Below, one piece after another: positions 25,998-33,408 of a stretch of DNA of 42,591 bases. Made by a program: the position numbers and the translations under genes. Below the pieces are notes generated by a model. That model was not told the origin of the DNA, ran no database searches, and saw nothing but the letters and a program-made list of their open reading frames with translations. Numbering within the stretch: the stretch's first letter is position 1; every line of letters begins with the position of its first letter. The stretch spans positions 1-42,591 of the forward strand of contig DAICZP010000010.1 of NCBI GenBank assembly GCA_027311065.1, given 5' to 3'. The DNA comes from Thiomonas sp. Its GTDB lineage: Bacteria > Pseudomonadota > Gammaproteobacteria > Burkholderiales > Burkholderiaceae_C.

Positions 25998-27350
25998 TCA
26001 CTGGACCCAGCCAAAACCGCGCAGGGCGCTGAGCGTGGCGCTTGCAATCACGTCATAGCCGGCCGGCGTCGGATGCAGATCATCCGCGAACAACCAACTC
26101 CCGACGTTGGCCACCGAGGCACCCGCGGCCGTATTCGGAGTTTGCATATTGCACAACAGCGAACTCACGGTCAGCGGGTCGCACCACATCGAGCTGACAT
26201 TGGTGAATCCGAATGCCGATGGGTTGGCGATTTCCTGGTTCAACAACGCGAATCCGTCGATGACCTTCACCGGCTGGCCCTGCAAATCGTTGAGCAGACG
26301 CTGGTTGAACACCTGCACGAGGTTGGACAGCAGATAACAGGGCTGGGTCGGATCCTGGTTGTTGCAGGTCGTGCCACCGCTGAGCGACTGGCCGAGCGGC
26401 GTCAACGACGAGTCGGGCAGGGTGTAGACCGTGACGTAGCTTGCGCCCTTGGCCACTGCCGTCTTGACGAGGCCGGCGAGGCCGTCCGCCGCGCTGCCGA
26501 CGGTCGCCTGCGCGACCGCGGCAGCCTGCGGCGTGGCCGTTGCCTTTGCCTGCGCCGCAACAGCCTGCTGCTGCGCTGCCGTGAGGTTCGGGTTCGCCGC
26601 GAGCGCCTGCTGAACCGCCTGCTGGACTGCCGCGGTGACCGATGACTGGACGGTCTGCAGCGCGGTCAGGATGTCGTTGTTGCCACCCAGAAAAGCGACC
26701 AGTTGGTTGGGATTGAAACCGCCGAACTGGGTGAGATAGTTCTGCAGTTGCGTGGTCAGCGGGTAGGTGAGCGCGCCGGCGGTGTGGCCGATGCCAATGG
26801 CGTTGCTGACCATGGAGCCGCCCTGGGCGAAGTCGGTGCAACTGGCCTGACCGCTGGCCGGCGGCGCGCTGAACGCGCACGTGGCGGCGCTGGCGCTGGT
26901 GGTCACGCCGGATGGCGTCAGATAAAGGTCGCCAGCGATGGTGCCATAGCCGGAGATGTTCGGCGTCAACGAGATGCCCAGGCTCTTGGCGAGCACGTCG
27001 GTCCAGTTGCCGGTTCCACCGTTGACCGTGAACTCGCCGCCGCCCGCGTAAGGCAGCCCGGTGAACGGTATGTTGTACAACGACAGGGAATACACGGTGA
27101 TGGCGGCCAGGGTGTAAGCGCCGTCATCGGACAGGCTGTCGCCGAACACCACAAACTGCTTGAACCCGCCACTGGGCGCGCTCTGGGGCGCGGCACTGAC
27201 GGCGTTGACGCTGGCGGGGGTCGCCATTGCCGGCGGTGTGGGATTGCCGCCACCGCCGCAAGCTGCCAGGCCGAGCGTCGCGGCGAGCATCGTCGCGGGC
27301 AAGGCCAGTCGGGTTCGCGAAAGGGCGCGCGATAGGCTTCGCATGTGCAT
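25998..27350 (-). CDS. GDSL-family esterase/lipase lipoprotein
   Basis: A 450-aa SGNH/GDSL hydrolase predicted to be lipid-anchored: the signal ends in GLAAC (Cys at about 31) followed by GGGG. Block I is VVFGDSLSDDG with the nucleophile Ser about 72, block III is GGNND (about 222-226), and block V is DDLHPT with the catalytic Asp and His at about 424 and 426. Block II is probably the Gly in AQGGSMVSN. An insertion rich in Ala and Gln (about 235-280) separates blocks III and V. No C-terminal autotransporter barrel is present; instead a separate OmpW-like barrel gene follows 19 bp downstream. The ATG at 27350 has AGGAG seven bases upstream. Substrate unknown. Confidence 0.9.
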   Translation of the reverse strand: MHMRSLSRALSRTRLALPATMLAATLGLAACGGGGNPTPPAMATPASVNAVSAAPQSAPSGGFKQFVVFGDSLSDDGAYTLAAITVYSLSLYNIPFTGLPYAGGGEFTVNGGTGNWTDVLAKSLGISLTPNISGYGTIAGDLYLTPSGVTTSASAATCAFSAPPASGQASCTDFAQGGSMVSNAIGIGHTAGALTYPLTTQLQNYLTQFGGFNPNQLVAFLGGNNDILTALQTVQSSVTAAVQQAVQQALAANPNLTAAQQQAVAAQAKATATPQAAAVAQATVGSAADGLAGLVKTAVAKGASYVTVYTLPDSSLTPLGQSLSGGTTCNNQDPTQPCYLLSNLVQVFNQRLLNDLQGQPVKVIDGFALLNQEIANPSAFGFTNVSSMWCDPLTVSSLLCNMQTPNTAAGASVANVGSWLFADDLHPTPAGYDVIASATLSALRGFGWVQ

Positions 27351-27661
27351 GTCTTGTCTCCTGCTTCGGGATCGAGGGACGTACCCTGATCAGTGTTATG
27401 CGTCGGAATGCAGATTCACCTGGCCGCGCCAGCCGCCGATGCCATTTGCCAGCGCATCGCGCCCCACGCAGCCTGAGCCCATCATACGGGCGTCATTTTG
27501 TCGTGGATGAAAATGCCGGACGACTGACGTGGGATTCGCAAATCGCGATCGGTCGTTGCGGCCATTGCCACCCGACGCGTGTGCAGGGCCACCTGGGCGC
27601 GACGTGGAGGTGGAATCGCTGATAATCGAGCACACCGAACTCCGAACCCTATACTGCTCCG
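27351..27661. other. intergenic region between divergent esterase and coq7 genes
   Basis: 311 bp that must hold the promoters of both flanking genes. The only element I can point to is TATACT (27650-27655), seven bases before the coq7 ATG. Short frames here lack SD sites, and I see no hairpin, repeat or RNA gene. Confidence 0.6.
27650..27655 (+). promoter_or_regulatory. possible -10 box for coq7
   Basis: TATACT ends six bases before the coq7 ATG, so transcription from it would begin at or next to the A of the start codon and give a leaderless mRNA. No good -35 hexamer is present at 16-18 bp. Confidence 0.35.
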
Positions 27662-28306
27662 ATGCCAAGCCACCGTTCCAGTCCGCTCGACCCGCTGCTG
27701 CGGGTCGCCGACAACGCCCTCAAGACCCTCACAGGCGGCCTGCACGCGCACCGGCCCATGCCACGCGGCGCCGGTGCGCGCACCGCGCTCGACGCCTCCA
27801 GCCGTGACCTCGCAGGTCGGCTGATGCGCGTCAATCATGTGGGGGAAGTTTGCGCCCAGGCGCTCTACCAGGGGCAGGCCCTCGGTACACGGAACGCAGC
27901 GCTGCGCGCGTGCTTTCTGGATGCAGCGGCGGACGAGTGCGACCATCTGGCATGGTGCGCCCAGCGCCTGGAGGAACTTGGCGCGCGCCGCAGCCTGCTC
28001 GATCCACTGTGGTACGCCGGCGCATTCACGCTTGGGCTGGTAGCCGGCCGTGCGGCCGGCGATAAAGCCAGTCTGGGTTTCGTGGTGGAGACCGAGCATC
28101 AGGTCGAACAGCACCTGGCTTCGCACCTGCAGCGCCTGCCCGCAGACGATACCGATTCTCGCGCCGTGGTGACGCAGATGCAGGCCGACGAGGTGCGGCA
28201 TGCACAAACCGCAACGCGTCTGGGCGGTGTGGCGCTCGCGCCGCAGCTGCGCTGGGCCATGCGCGCGGCTGCCAAGGTCATGACCACGACCGCGCACTGG
28301 GTGTGA
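27662..28306 (+). CDS. coq7: Coq7-type 2-polyprenyl-3-methyl-6-methoxy-1,4-benzoquinone hydroxylase
   Basis: Coq7 is a di-iron monooxygenase that adds the C6 hydroxyl (yeast C5 by other numbering) in ubiquinone synthesis, replacing the flavoprotein UbiF of enterics. The 214-aa product has the four-helix carboxylate-bridged site: Glu about 62 (NHVGEVCAQALYQG), E-C-D-H at about 92-95 (DECDHLAWC), Glu at about 143/145 (VVETEHQVEQHL) and E-V-R-H at about 177-180. The start is preferred from homology of PLLRVADNALKTLTG to the usual N-terminus; there is no SD, and a TATACT box sits right before the ATG. Confidence 0.95.
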   Translation: MPSHRSSPLDPLLRVADNALKTLTGGLHAHRPMPRGAGARTALDASSRDLAGRLMRVNHVGEVCAQALYQGQALGTRNAALRACFLDAAADECDHLAWCAQRLEELGARRSLLDPLWYAGAFTLGLVAGRAAGDKASLGFVVETEHQVEQHLASHLQRLPADDTDSRAVVTQMQADEVRHAQTATRLGGVALAPQLRWAMRAAAKVMTTTAHWV

Positions 28307-28360
28307 GTGGACCCGGGTCGGTGACCGTGATCACGCGCGAGCCTGGACGCCCGCAGACCG

Positions 28361-28798
28361 TCAGGCGTCCAGGAGTTCGATCGAGGTCGTGATGTCGGCA
28401 GTCTTCGCCAGCATGGCGCTGGCCGAGCAGTACTTCTCGTGCGAAAGCTTCACGGCGCGTTCGACCGTCGCGGCATGGAGTGCCCGACCGCTGATGGTGA
28501 AGTGAAAGTGGATGCGCGTGAACACCTTGGGATCGGTGTCGGCGCGATCTGCCTTCAACGTCACCTGGCAGGCGCGCACGTCCTGACGTCCCTTTTTCAG
28601 GATGTAAACCACGTCATACGCAGTGCAGGCACCGGTGCCGGCCAGCACGGTCTCCATCGGGCGCGGGGCGCGGTTGTGGCCTCCGGGCTCCCTGGGCGCC
28701 GACGCCGGCGCCCCATCCATCGCCAACATGTGGCCACTGCCTGTTGTGGCGATGAAGGCCATGCCTTCGTCGCCGCCCCACTGAATTGTGCATTCCAT
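28361..28798 (-). CDS. OsmC/Ohr family protein, YhfA-like
   Basis: A 145-aa thiol-dependent peroxidase-fold protein. The two conserved cysteines are at about 58 (GTGACTAYDVVYIL) and 124 (HEKYCSASAML), matching the redox pair of the OsmC superfamily; the ILKKGRQDV segment is typical of the YhfA branch. OsmC and Ohr reduce organic hydroperoxides; the YhfA branch has less certain activity. ATG 28798 has GGAGGAT eight bases upstream, and the longer frame upstream looks non-coding. It converges on coq7 with a 54-bp gap that has no obvious terminator. Confidence 0.92.
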   Translation of the reverse strand: MECTIQWGGDEGMAFIATTGSGHMLAMDGAPASAPREPGGHNRAPRPMETVLAGTGACTAYDVVYILKKGRQDVRACQVTLKADRADTDPKVFTRIHFHFTISGRALHAATVERAVKLSHEKYCSASAMLAKTADITTSIELLDA

Positions 28799-28938
28799 GT
28801 CTTCATATCCTCCGGTTGATGACGTTGGGTCCTGTTGCTGAAAGGATCTCCGCCCGCTCGGGCACCGCCGAGTTTCCGCCAAAACTTCTTTATAAGCGCA
28901 TGCTGATTCTCTAAAATACCTGACATCCTGGTGTGGTT

Positions 28939-28967
28939 TTGCAGTGCAGCAGGAAATAACCTAAGAT
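28939..28967 (+). promoter_or_regulatory. candidate sigma70 promoter upstream of a small transcript
   Basis: TTGCAG (28939-28944) and TAAGAT (28962-28967) are separated by exactly 17 bp. Each matches the consensus hexamer at four positions. Expected start about 28974. Confidence 0.45.
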
Positions 28968-28973
28968 TTCATC

Positions 28974-29064
28974 ACGTTGATTCACTGAATCGGCACCCAT
29001 TGTCTCCTCCACCCTCCTCTTCAGGTGGATTCCAGCCCAGGCTCCATGCCTGGGCCTTTTTTTT
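28974..29064 (+). ncRNA. candidate small RNA (or ilvA leader) with anti-Shine-Dalgarno loops
   Basis: An approximately 90-nt transcript is predicted between a TTGCAG-N17-TAAGAT promoter and a strong terminator. It would fold as GATTC-ACT-GAATC, then CCACC...GGTGG with a C/U-rich loop holding CTCCTC, then the terminator hairpin. CTCCTCC occurs just before the second stem and again in its loop; such CCUCCU-type anti-SD motifs are typical of trans-acting sRNAs that block ribosome binding. The terminator does not belong to coq7, whose stop is 730 bp upstream with the minus-strand osmC in between. No leader peptide with Ile/Val/Leu codon runs is evident, so classical attenuation is less likely. 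Expression is unproven. Confidence 0.45.
29035..29064 (+). terminator. strong rho-independent terminator upstream of ilvA
   Basis: GCCCAGGC-TCCAT-GCCTGGGC forms a perfect 8-bp G+C stem with a 5-nt loop, followed by C and a run of eight T. Confidence 0.93.
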
Positions 29065-29113
29065 GCCCGGCGCGATCTAAAATGCCGTCTTTGACGACAT
29101 TTTGCCGCGCGCC

Positions 29114-30658
29114 GTGACCCATAAGCATATTGACTATCTTCAGCGCATCCTGACCGCGCGTGTCTACGACGTGGCGCGCGAAACGCCGCTGGATACGGCG
29201 CGCAACCTTGGTCGGCGACTTCACAACAAAGTCCTGTTCAAGCGCGAAGACCAGCAGCCGGTTTTCAGCTTCAAGCTGCGCGGTGCGTATAACAAGATGT
29301 CCGGCCTCAGTGCCGAGGAACGTGCGCGCGGCGTGATCTGCGCCTCGGCCGGAAACCATGCCCAGGGGGTGGCGTTGTCGGCGCACCGCCTGGGATGCAA
29401 GGCGGTGATCGTGATGCCGTCGACGACACCAAAGGTGAAAATCGACGCGGTCCGCGCGTTCGGAGGCGCCAATGTCGAGATCGTCCTCGAAGGCGAAAGC
29501 TACAGCGACGCCCACGCGCACGCCCTGTTGCTGCAGGATGCGCGTGGTCTGAGCTTCGTCCACCCATTCGACGATCCGGATGTGATCGCCGGCCAGGGCA
29601 CGATCGCGATGGAAATCCTGCGCCAGCATCAGGCGCCGATCGAGGCCGTTTTCTGCGCCATCGGCGGTGGCGGTCTGATTTCCGGCGTGGCCGCCTACAT
29701 CAAGGCGGTGCGCCCCGAGATCAAGGTCATCGGCGTCCAGACGGCGGACTCCGACGCCATGCTGCGCAGCGTGCGCGCCGGGCACCGCGTGGAACTCTCT
29801 GAAGTGGGACTGTTCGCGGACGGTACCGCGGTCAAACGCGTCGGCGAAGAGACCTTCCGCATGACCCGCGAACTGGTGGATGACTTTGTGGTGGTCACCA
29901 CCGACGAGGTCTGCGCTGCCCTGAAGGATGTGTTTGAGGATACCCGCAGTGTGCTCGAACCGTCCGGCGCCATGGCCGTGGCGGCCCTCAAGCAATACGC
30001 CACCACGCACAAGCTCAAGGGGGCCACGCTGGTGGCCATCACCTGCGGCGCCAACATGAACTTCGACCGCCTGCGCTTCGTCGCCGAACGCGCCGAGGTC
30101 GGGGAAGCGCGCGAAGCGCTGTTCGCCGTCGGCATTCCTGAGCAACCGGGCAGTTTCCGGAAGCTCTGCGCCCTGTTCGGGCACCGCGCCGTCACCGAGT
30201 TCAACTATCGCCTCGGCGATGCCGAGCGCGCGCACGTGTTCGTGGGGGTTGGCGTCAGCGGCCGCGAGGACGCGCGACGCACCGCCAACACATTGGAGCG
30301 CAGCGGCTACGAGGTGCTCGATCTCACCGATGACGAACTCGCGAAGCAGCACGTGCGTCATCTCGTCGGCGGGCGCGCCCCGCGCTGCGGCGGCGACTCG
30401 TTGGCGCCGAACGAACGGTTGTTTCGCTTCGATTTCCCCGAGCGGCCCGGTGCATTGATGCGATTTCTCGACCGCCTGAACCCGGATTGGAACATCAGCC
30501 TGTTTCATTACCGCAATCAGGGCGGCGACGCCGGACGGGTGCTGGTCGGCATCCAGGTGCCGCCATCGGACCGCGAGCGTTTCGCGACTTTTCTGGATGA
30601 ACTCGGCTATGCGCACGCCGAAGAAACGGACAACCCGGTGGTGCGCATTTTCCTGTGA
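29114..30658 (+). CDS. ilvA: threonine ammonia-lyase (biosynthetic threonine deaminase)
   Basis: IlvA converts threonine to 2-oxobutanoate, the first step to isoleucine, and is feedback-inhibited by isoleucine. The 514-aa product has the PLP Lys in FSFKLRGAYNK (about residue 54), CASAGNHAQGVA, the phosphate-binding GGGGLISG, and CGANMNFDRLR. The C-terminus carries two ACT-like regulatory domains, starting near FAVGIPEQPGSF and FRFDFPERPGAL, as in the long biosynthetic type. The frame has no ATG; the choices are TTG 29102 and GTG 29114, neither with an SD. I chose GTG because homologous N-termini begin shortly before DYLQRILTARVYDVA. A TAAAAT box at 29078-29083 may be its -10. Confidence 0.94.
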   Translation: MTHKHIDYLQRILTARVYDVARETPLDTARNLGRRLHNKVLFKREDQQPVFSFKLRGAYNKMSGLSAEERARGVICASAGNHAQGVALSAHRLGCKAVIVMPSTTPKVKIDAVRAFGGANVEIVLEGESYSDAHAHALLLQDARGLSFVHPFDDPDVIAGQGTIAMEILRQHQAPIEAVFCAIGGGGLISGVAAYIKAVRPEIKVIGVQTADSDAMLRSVRAGHRVELSEVGLFADGTAVKRVGEETFRMTRELVDDFVVVTTDEVCAALKDVFEDTRSVLEPSGAMAVAALKQYATTHKLKGATLVAITCGANMNFDRLRFVAERAEVGEAREALFAVGIPEQPGSFRKLCALFGHRAVTEFNYRLGDAERAHVFVGVGVSGREDARRTANTLERSGYEVLDLTDDELAKQHVRHLVGGRAPRCGGDSLAPNERLFRFDFPERPGALMRFLDRLNPDWNISLFHYRNQGGDAGRVLVGIQVPPSDRERFATFLDELGYAHAEETDNPVVRIFL

Positions 30659-30699
30659 CGGGCCTGGGTGCAACGTTGCATCCAGGATGCCGGCGCGCG

Positions 30700-31254
30700 T
30701 CAGGGACGGGCGCCCACACCAGAACCCGGCAACGGCAACGCCAATGAGAGAGGAATCGGGGATTGCCCCGGCTGGGCAGTGGCGGGTGCGGTCAACGGCG
30801 GCGGCGCCAGCTTGAGTTCGATGCGCTCGCCATTGCGACGCAACGCGGCATGATCGAATCCCGTCGATTCCAGACGCACCCCGGGGAACGCCTCTGCGCC
30901 AACCCTCACCGCGCGTGCCGGCTTGCCGTCAACCGAGATGAGAGCGGCGCCGGCTCGCGCGCCGCCCCCGATCACGCCGACAAGACGGAGGTGTTCGTCG
31001 CGCACAGCTTGGGCGCCAGCCTGGAACGCCCGCGGCGCCAACGCCGCCAGCGCTTCGACATCGAGGCGCCCCGCCTGCGCCGCCGCCACCGGAACTGGAC
31101 GGGCGTGGGTGAACAATCGCAGCGCCCACGCCACAACCGAGCCGGCGCACACCGCTGCCAGCATCAATGCGAGCACCCCTGCCAGGCGATGCGACGCGCG
31201 GCTGGGTGAAAACTGCCTGGGAATCAGGGGTAAAGCCATAGTAGGAGCGGACAT
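30700..31254 (-). CDS. gspC: type II secretion system protein GspC (short form without PDZ)
   Basis: GspC is an inner-membrane protein whose periplasmic HR domain contacts the N0 domain of the secretin GspD, linking the two membranes. The 184-aa product has one membrane helix at about 23-47 (AGVLALMLAAVCAGSVVAWAL) and an HR domain (HLRLVGVIGG, AALISVDGKPARAVRVGAEAFPGV, RIELKLAPP). The C-terminus is a Pro-rich tail; there is no PDZ or coiled-coil domain, so it is shorter than the enteric form. It is the only gsp gene on the minus strand, divergent from gspG with under 100 bp between. No SD is seen; CATAAT (31264-31269, minus) ends nine bases before the ATG, suggesting a very short leader. Confidence 0.85.
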   Translation of the reverse strand: MSAPTMALPLIPRQFSPSRASHRLAGVLALMLAAVCAGSVVAWALRLFTHARPVPVAAAQAGRLDVEALAALAPRAFQAGAQAVRDEHLRLVGVIGGGARAGAALISVDGKPARAVRVGAEAFPGVRLESTGFDHAALRRNGERIELKLAPPPLTAPATAQPGQSPIPLSLALPLPGSGVGARP

Positions 31255-31350
31255 CACGCACGTATTATGCGCGAACACACCCGATACGTTCCAGCGCCCT
31301 CCGCCCGCATGTTCCGTCCCGAACCGCGCCCACCCGCCAGCCATCCTCGA

Positions 31351-31785
31351 ATGAAACGCATCGCAACCCCGGCGCGCCGTCCGCGCGGCTTCACCCTGAT
31401 CGAACTGATCGTCGTACTGTTCATCATGGCCGTGCTGGCCGCGTTGATCGTGCCCAACATCATCGGCCGAACCGACGACGCACGCGAAACCGCCGCCAGA
31501 ACTGACATCGCCACCCTGATGCAGGCGCTGAAACTCTACCGTCTCGACAACGGCGTCTACCCAAGTCAGGCGCAGGGCCTGCAGGCCCTGGTCACGAAGC
31601 CTGCAACACCCCCCGAGCCACGGAACTGGAAGCCCTACATCGAAAAGCTCCCGACCGATCCTTGGGGACGCCCCTACAACTATCTCAACCCGGGCGTGAA
31701 AGGTCCGGTGGATGTATTCAGCTACGGCGCAGATGGTCAGCCCGGAGGCGAAGGCGCCAATGCCGACATCGGCAGCTGGCAATGA
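31351..31785 (+). CDS. gspG: type II secretion major pseudopilin GspG
   Basis: GspG is the main subunit of the periplasmic pseudopilus that drives secretion. The 144-aa preprotein has a 13-residue basic leader ending RRPRG, cleaved and N-methylated by prepilin peptidase before FTLIELIVVLFIMAVLAAL, with the conserved Glu at +5. The globular part shows the family signatures ALKLYRLDNGVYPS..GL.AL, KLPTDPWGRPYNYLNPG and the calcium-site region DVFSYGADG. Starts further upstream (31267, 31309) would give a long leader unlike the family. No SD is clear. First gene of the G-to-F operon. No prepilin peptidase gene is in the window. Confidence 0.96.
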   Translation: MKRIATPARRPRGFTLIELIVVLFIMAVLAALIVPNIIGRTDDARETAARTDIATLMQALKLYRLDNGVYPSQAQGLQALVTKPATPPEPRNWKPYIEKLPTDPWGRPYNYLNPGVKGPVDVFSYGADGQPGGEGANADIGSWQ

Positions 31786-32329
31786 CCATGCCGCACCCCG
31801 GCACGACGGCTTCACCCTGATTGAACTGCTGGTGGTGCTGATGGTGATGTCGGTGGTCACCGGGCTCGCGGCCCTGGCCATTCCCCACGGCCGCGACGAC
31901 GCCCTGCAGCGCGAGGGCGACCGTCTGGCCGCGCTGCTCGACGCCGCCCGCATGCGCGCCGCCGCCGAAGGTATGCCGGTGGCATGGGCACCGGGTCCGT
32001 CGGGCTACACCTTCGTACGTCCCGGCCCGCAGGGGTGGACCATGGTCGATGCCCCGCCGCTGGCTTCGCATCGCTGGGCCTGGGATGATTCCGACAGTCC
32101 GACCGCGCCGCAGCGGCCACCGCGCACGCCCAGCGCCAGCATCCTCGCGGACGGAATCACCGTCACCACGCGCGGCGGAACCGCCGCACCCGGCGCGGCG
32201 CCGGCATGGCTGGTGTTTGGCGGCGAGCCGGTGTCGCCACCGATGGAGGTGACCCTGCGCGATGCCGACATGCATTTGATGGTCAGTAGCGACGGCATCT
32301 CGCCGTTTGTCGTCTCCCGCGTGCACTGA
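31760..32329 (+). CDS. gspH: type II secretion minor pseudopilin GspH
   Basis: GspH is a minor pseudopilin. The 189-aa product has a leader ending in HDG, then FTLIELLVVLMVMSVVTGLAAL with Glu +5. The C-terminal part is beta-rich as in the family (WLVFGGEPVSPPMEVTLRD). The frame has no ATG after the gspG stop; ATG 31760 lies inside the end of gspG, with AAGG five bases upstream, giving a 26-bp overlap. An Asp/Pro-rich segment (DSDSPTAPQRPPRTP) interrupts the globular domain. Confidence 0.92.
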   Translation: MPTSAAGNDHAAPRHDGFTLIELLVVLMVMSVVTGLAALAIPHGRDDALQREGDRLAALLDAARMRAAAEGMPVAWAPGPSGYTFVRPGPQGWTMVDAPPLASHRWAWDDSDSPTAPQRPPRTPSASILADGITVTTRGGTAAPGAAPAWLVFGGEPVSPPMEVTLRDADMHLMVSSDGISPFVVSRVH

Positions 32330-32336
32330 ACGCGAC

Positions 32337-32708
32337 ATGACCCGGAACCGTCGTGCCAGCGTTGGCTTCACGCTGCTGGAGGTCCTCGTGGCCTTGGCTG
32401 TGGTTGCCCTCGCGCTGGTGGCGGCGATGCGCGCAGCCGGCGGTGTGCTCGACGGCGCACAGCGAAACCTGGCGTCGGTACTCGCCCGGCAGTGTGCCGA
32501 GAACACGCTCGTGGAGCAGCGTCTGCTACGCGTCATGCCCGCCACCGGTACGGGCCAGCAGGCTTGCAGCGAGGGCGGCATGGATTTCACCGTCAACACC
32601 GATGTCCGCCCGACGCCGAACCCGAACTTCCGCCGCGTCGCGCTCGACGTGCGCAATGCTGCGGGCTGGACCGTGTGGTCGGTGGTCACCATTGTCGGAA
32701 ATCCCTGA
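32337..32708 (+). CDS. gspI: type II secretion minor pseudopilin GspI
   Basis: GspI forms the pseudopilus tip with J and K. The 123-aa product has a 10-residue leader MTRNRRASVG before FTLLEVLVALAVVALALVA with Glu +5. The core carries the family pattern LARQCAENTLVE and the C-terminal strands RRVALDVRN..W.VWSVVTIV. It starts seven bases after the gspH stop; gspJ follows four bases after its stop. Confidence 0.94.
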   Translation: MTRNRRASVGFTLLEVLVALAVVALALVAAMRAAGGVLDGAQRNLASVLARQCAENTLVEQRLLRVMPATGTGQQACSEGGMDFTVNTDVRPTPNPNFRRVALDVRNAAGWTVWSVVTIVGNP

Positions 32709-32712
32709 CCCA

Positions 32713-33408
32713 ATGCGGATGCACGCGCGGACCCGGGGCTTCACGCTGATCGAATTGCTCATCGCCATCGTCGTGCTGGCGATCATGGCGGCGCTGGCAT
32801 GGCGCGGACTCGACGCGGTGGCGCGTGCTCGCGACGCGGCGCTCGAACGCAGCCGCGCTGCCGACCGGCTCTCGCTCAGCCTGCGGCAACTCGACGCCGA
32901 CCTGCGGGCTGCCCGTGATGAGGGCGCGGCGTTGCCGGCGGTCAGCCTCGCCGGCAACGGCGACCTGCTGATCGTGCGCCGGGCGCCCGAGGCGCTGGGA
33001 GGTGACCCGAGAGCCTGGCCGCCGAATGGCACGCCAGCCGACGCCGGCCTGATGGAAGTGGCGCGCTGGGGCCTGCGCGGCGGCCGCTGGATGCGCTGGG
33101 CCAGCACGCCGAGCGCATCGCCCCGTGTGCTGGCGGCGGCGATGCAAGCCCCACAGGGGTCGGGGCTCGCGCTGCTGCCTGGTGTGGAGGAAGCCAAGTT
33201 CCTGGTGTTCCGTTACGCCGGCATCGGCCTGCTGTCCCAGTCGGGTGCATGGGTCAGTCCCTATACCGCGTCGAGCGGGGGCCACGGCAACGATGCCGTG
33301 GCCCTGACACTGCGCACGCCCGCGGCCTTGCGAGTGACCTTGCGCCTCGCTGCGCCCCCGCTGCGCGGCACGGTCAGCCGCGAGATCCTGATCGAGAACC
33401 GGCAATGA
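32713..33408 (+). CDS. gspJ: type II secretion minor pseudopilin GspJ
   Basis: GspJ is a tip pseudopilin. The 231-aa product has a 9-residue leader MRMHARTRG before FTLIELLIAIVVLAIMAALAW with Glu +5, followed by the typical coil RARDAALERSRAADRLSLSLRQLDADLR. The C-terminal beta domain ends with LRVTLRLAAPPLRGTVSREILI. Its TGA overlaps the gspK ATG (ATGA), showing coupled translation. Confidence 0.94.
   Translation: MRMHARTRGFTLIELLIAIVVLAIMAALAWRGLDAVARARDAALERSRAADRLSLSLRQLDADLRAARDEGAALPAVSLAGNGDLLIVRRAPEALGGDPRAWPPNGTPADAGLMEVARWGLRGGRWMRWASTPSASPRVLAAAMQAPQGSGLALLPGVEEAKFLVFRYAGIGLLSQSGAWVSPYTASSGGHGNDAVALTLRTPAALRVTLRLAAPPLRGTVSREILIENRQ

Larger units (their letters stand above)
28799..29113. 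other. intergenic region between osmC and ilvA
   Basis: 315 bp without a protein gene. It contains the candidate promoter (28939-28967), a C/U-rich transcript with hairpins and a strong terminator (about 28974-29064), and a TAAAAT box (29078-29083) close to ilvA. See those entries. Confidence 0.6.

Noticed and set aside
29021..30673. A 550-codon open frame on the minus strand opposite ilvA
   Set aside because: Shadow of a GC-rich coding gene; no SD and the composition of a mirrored frame, while ilvA has all its motifs.
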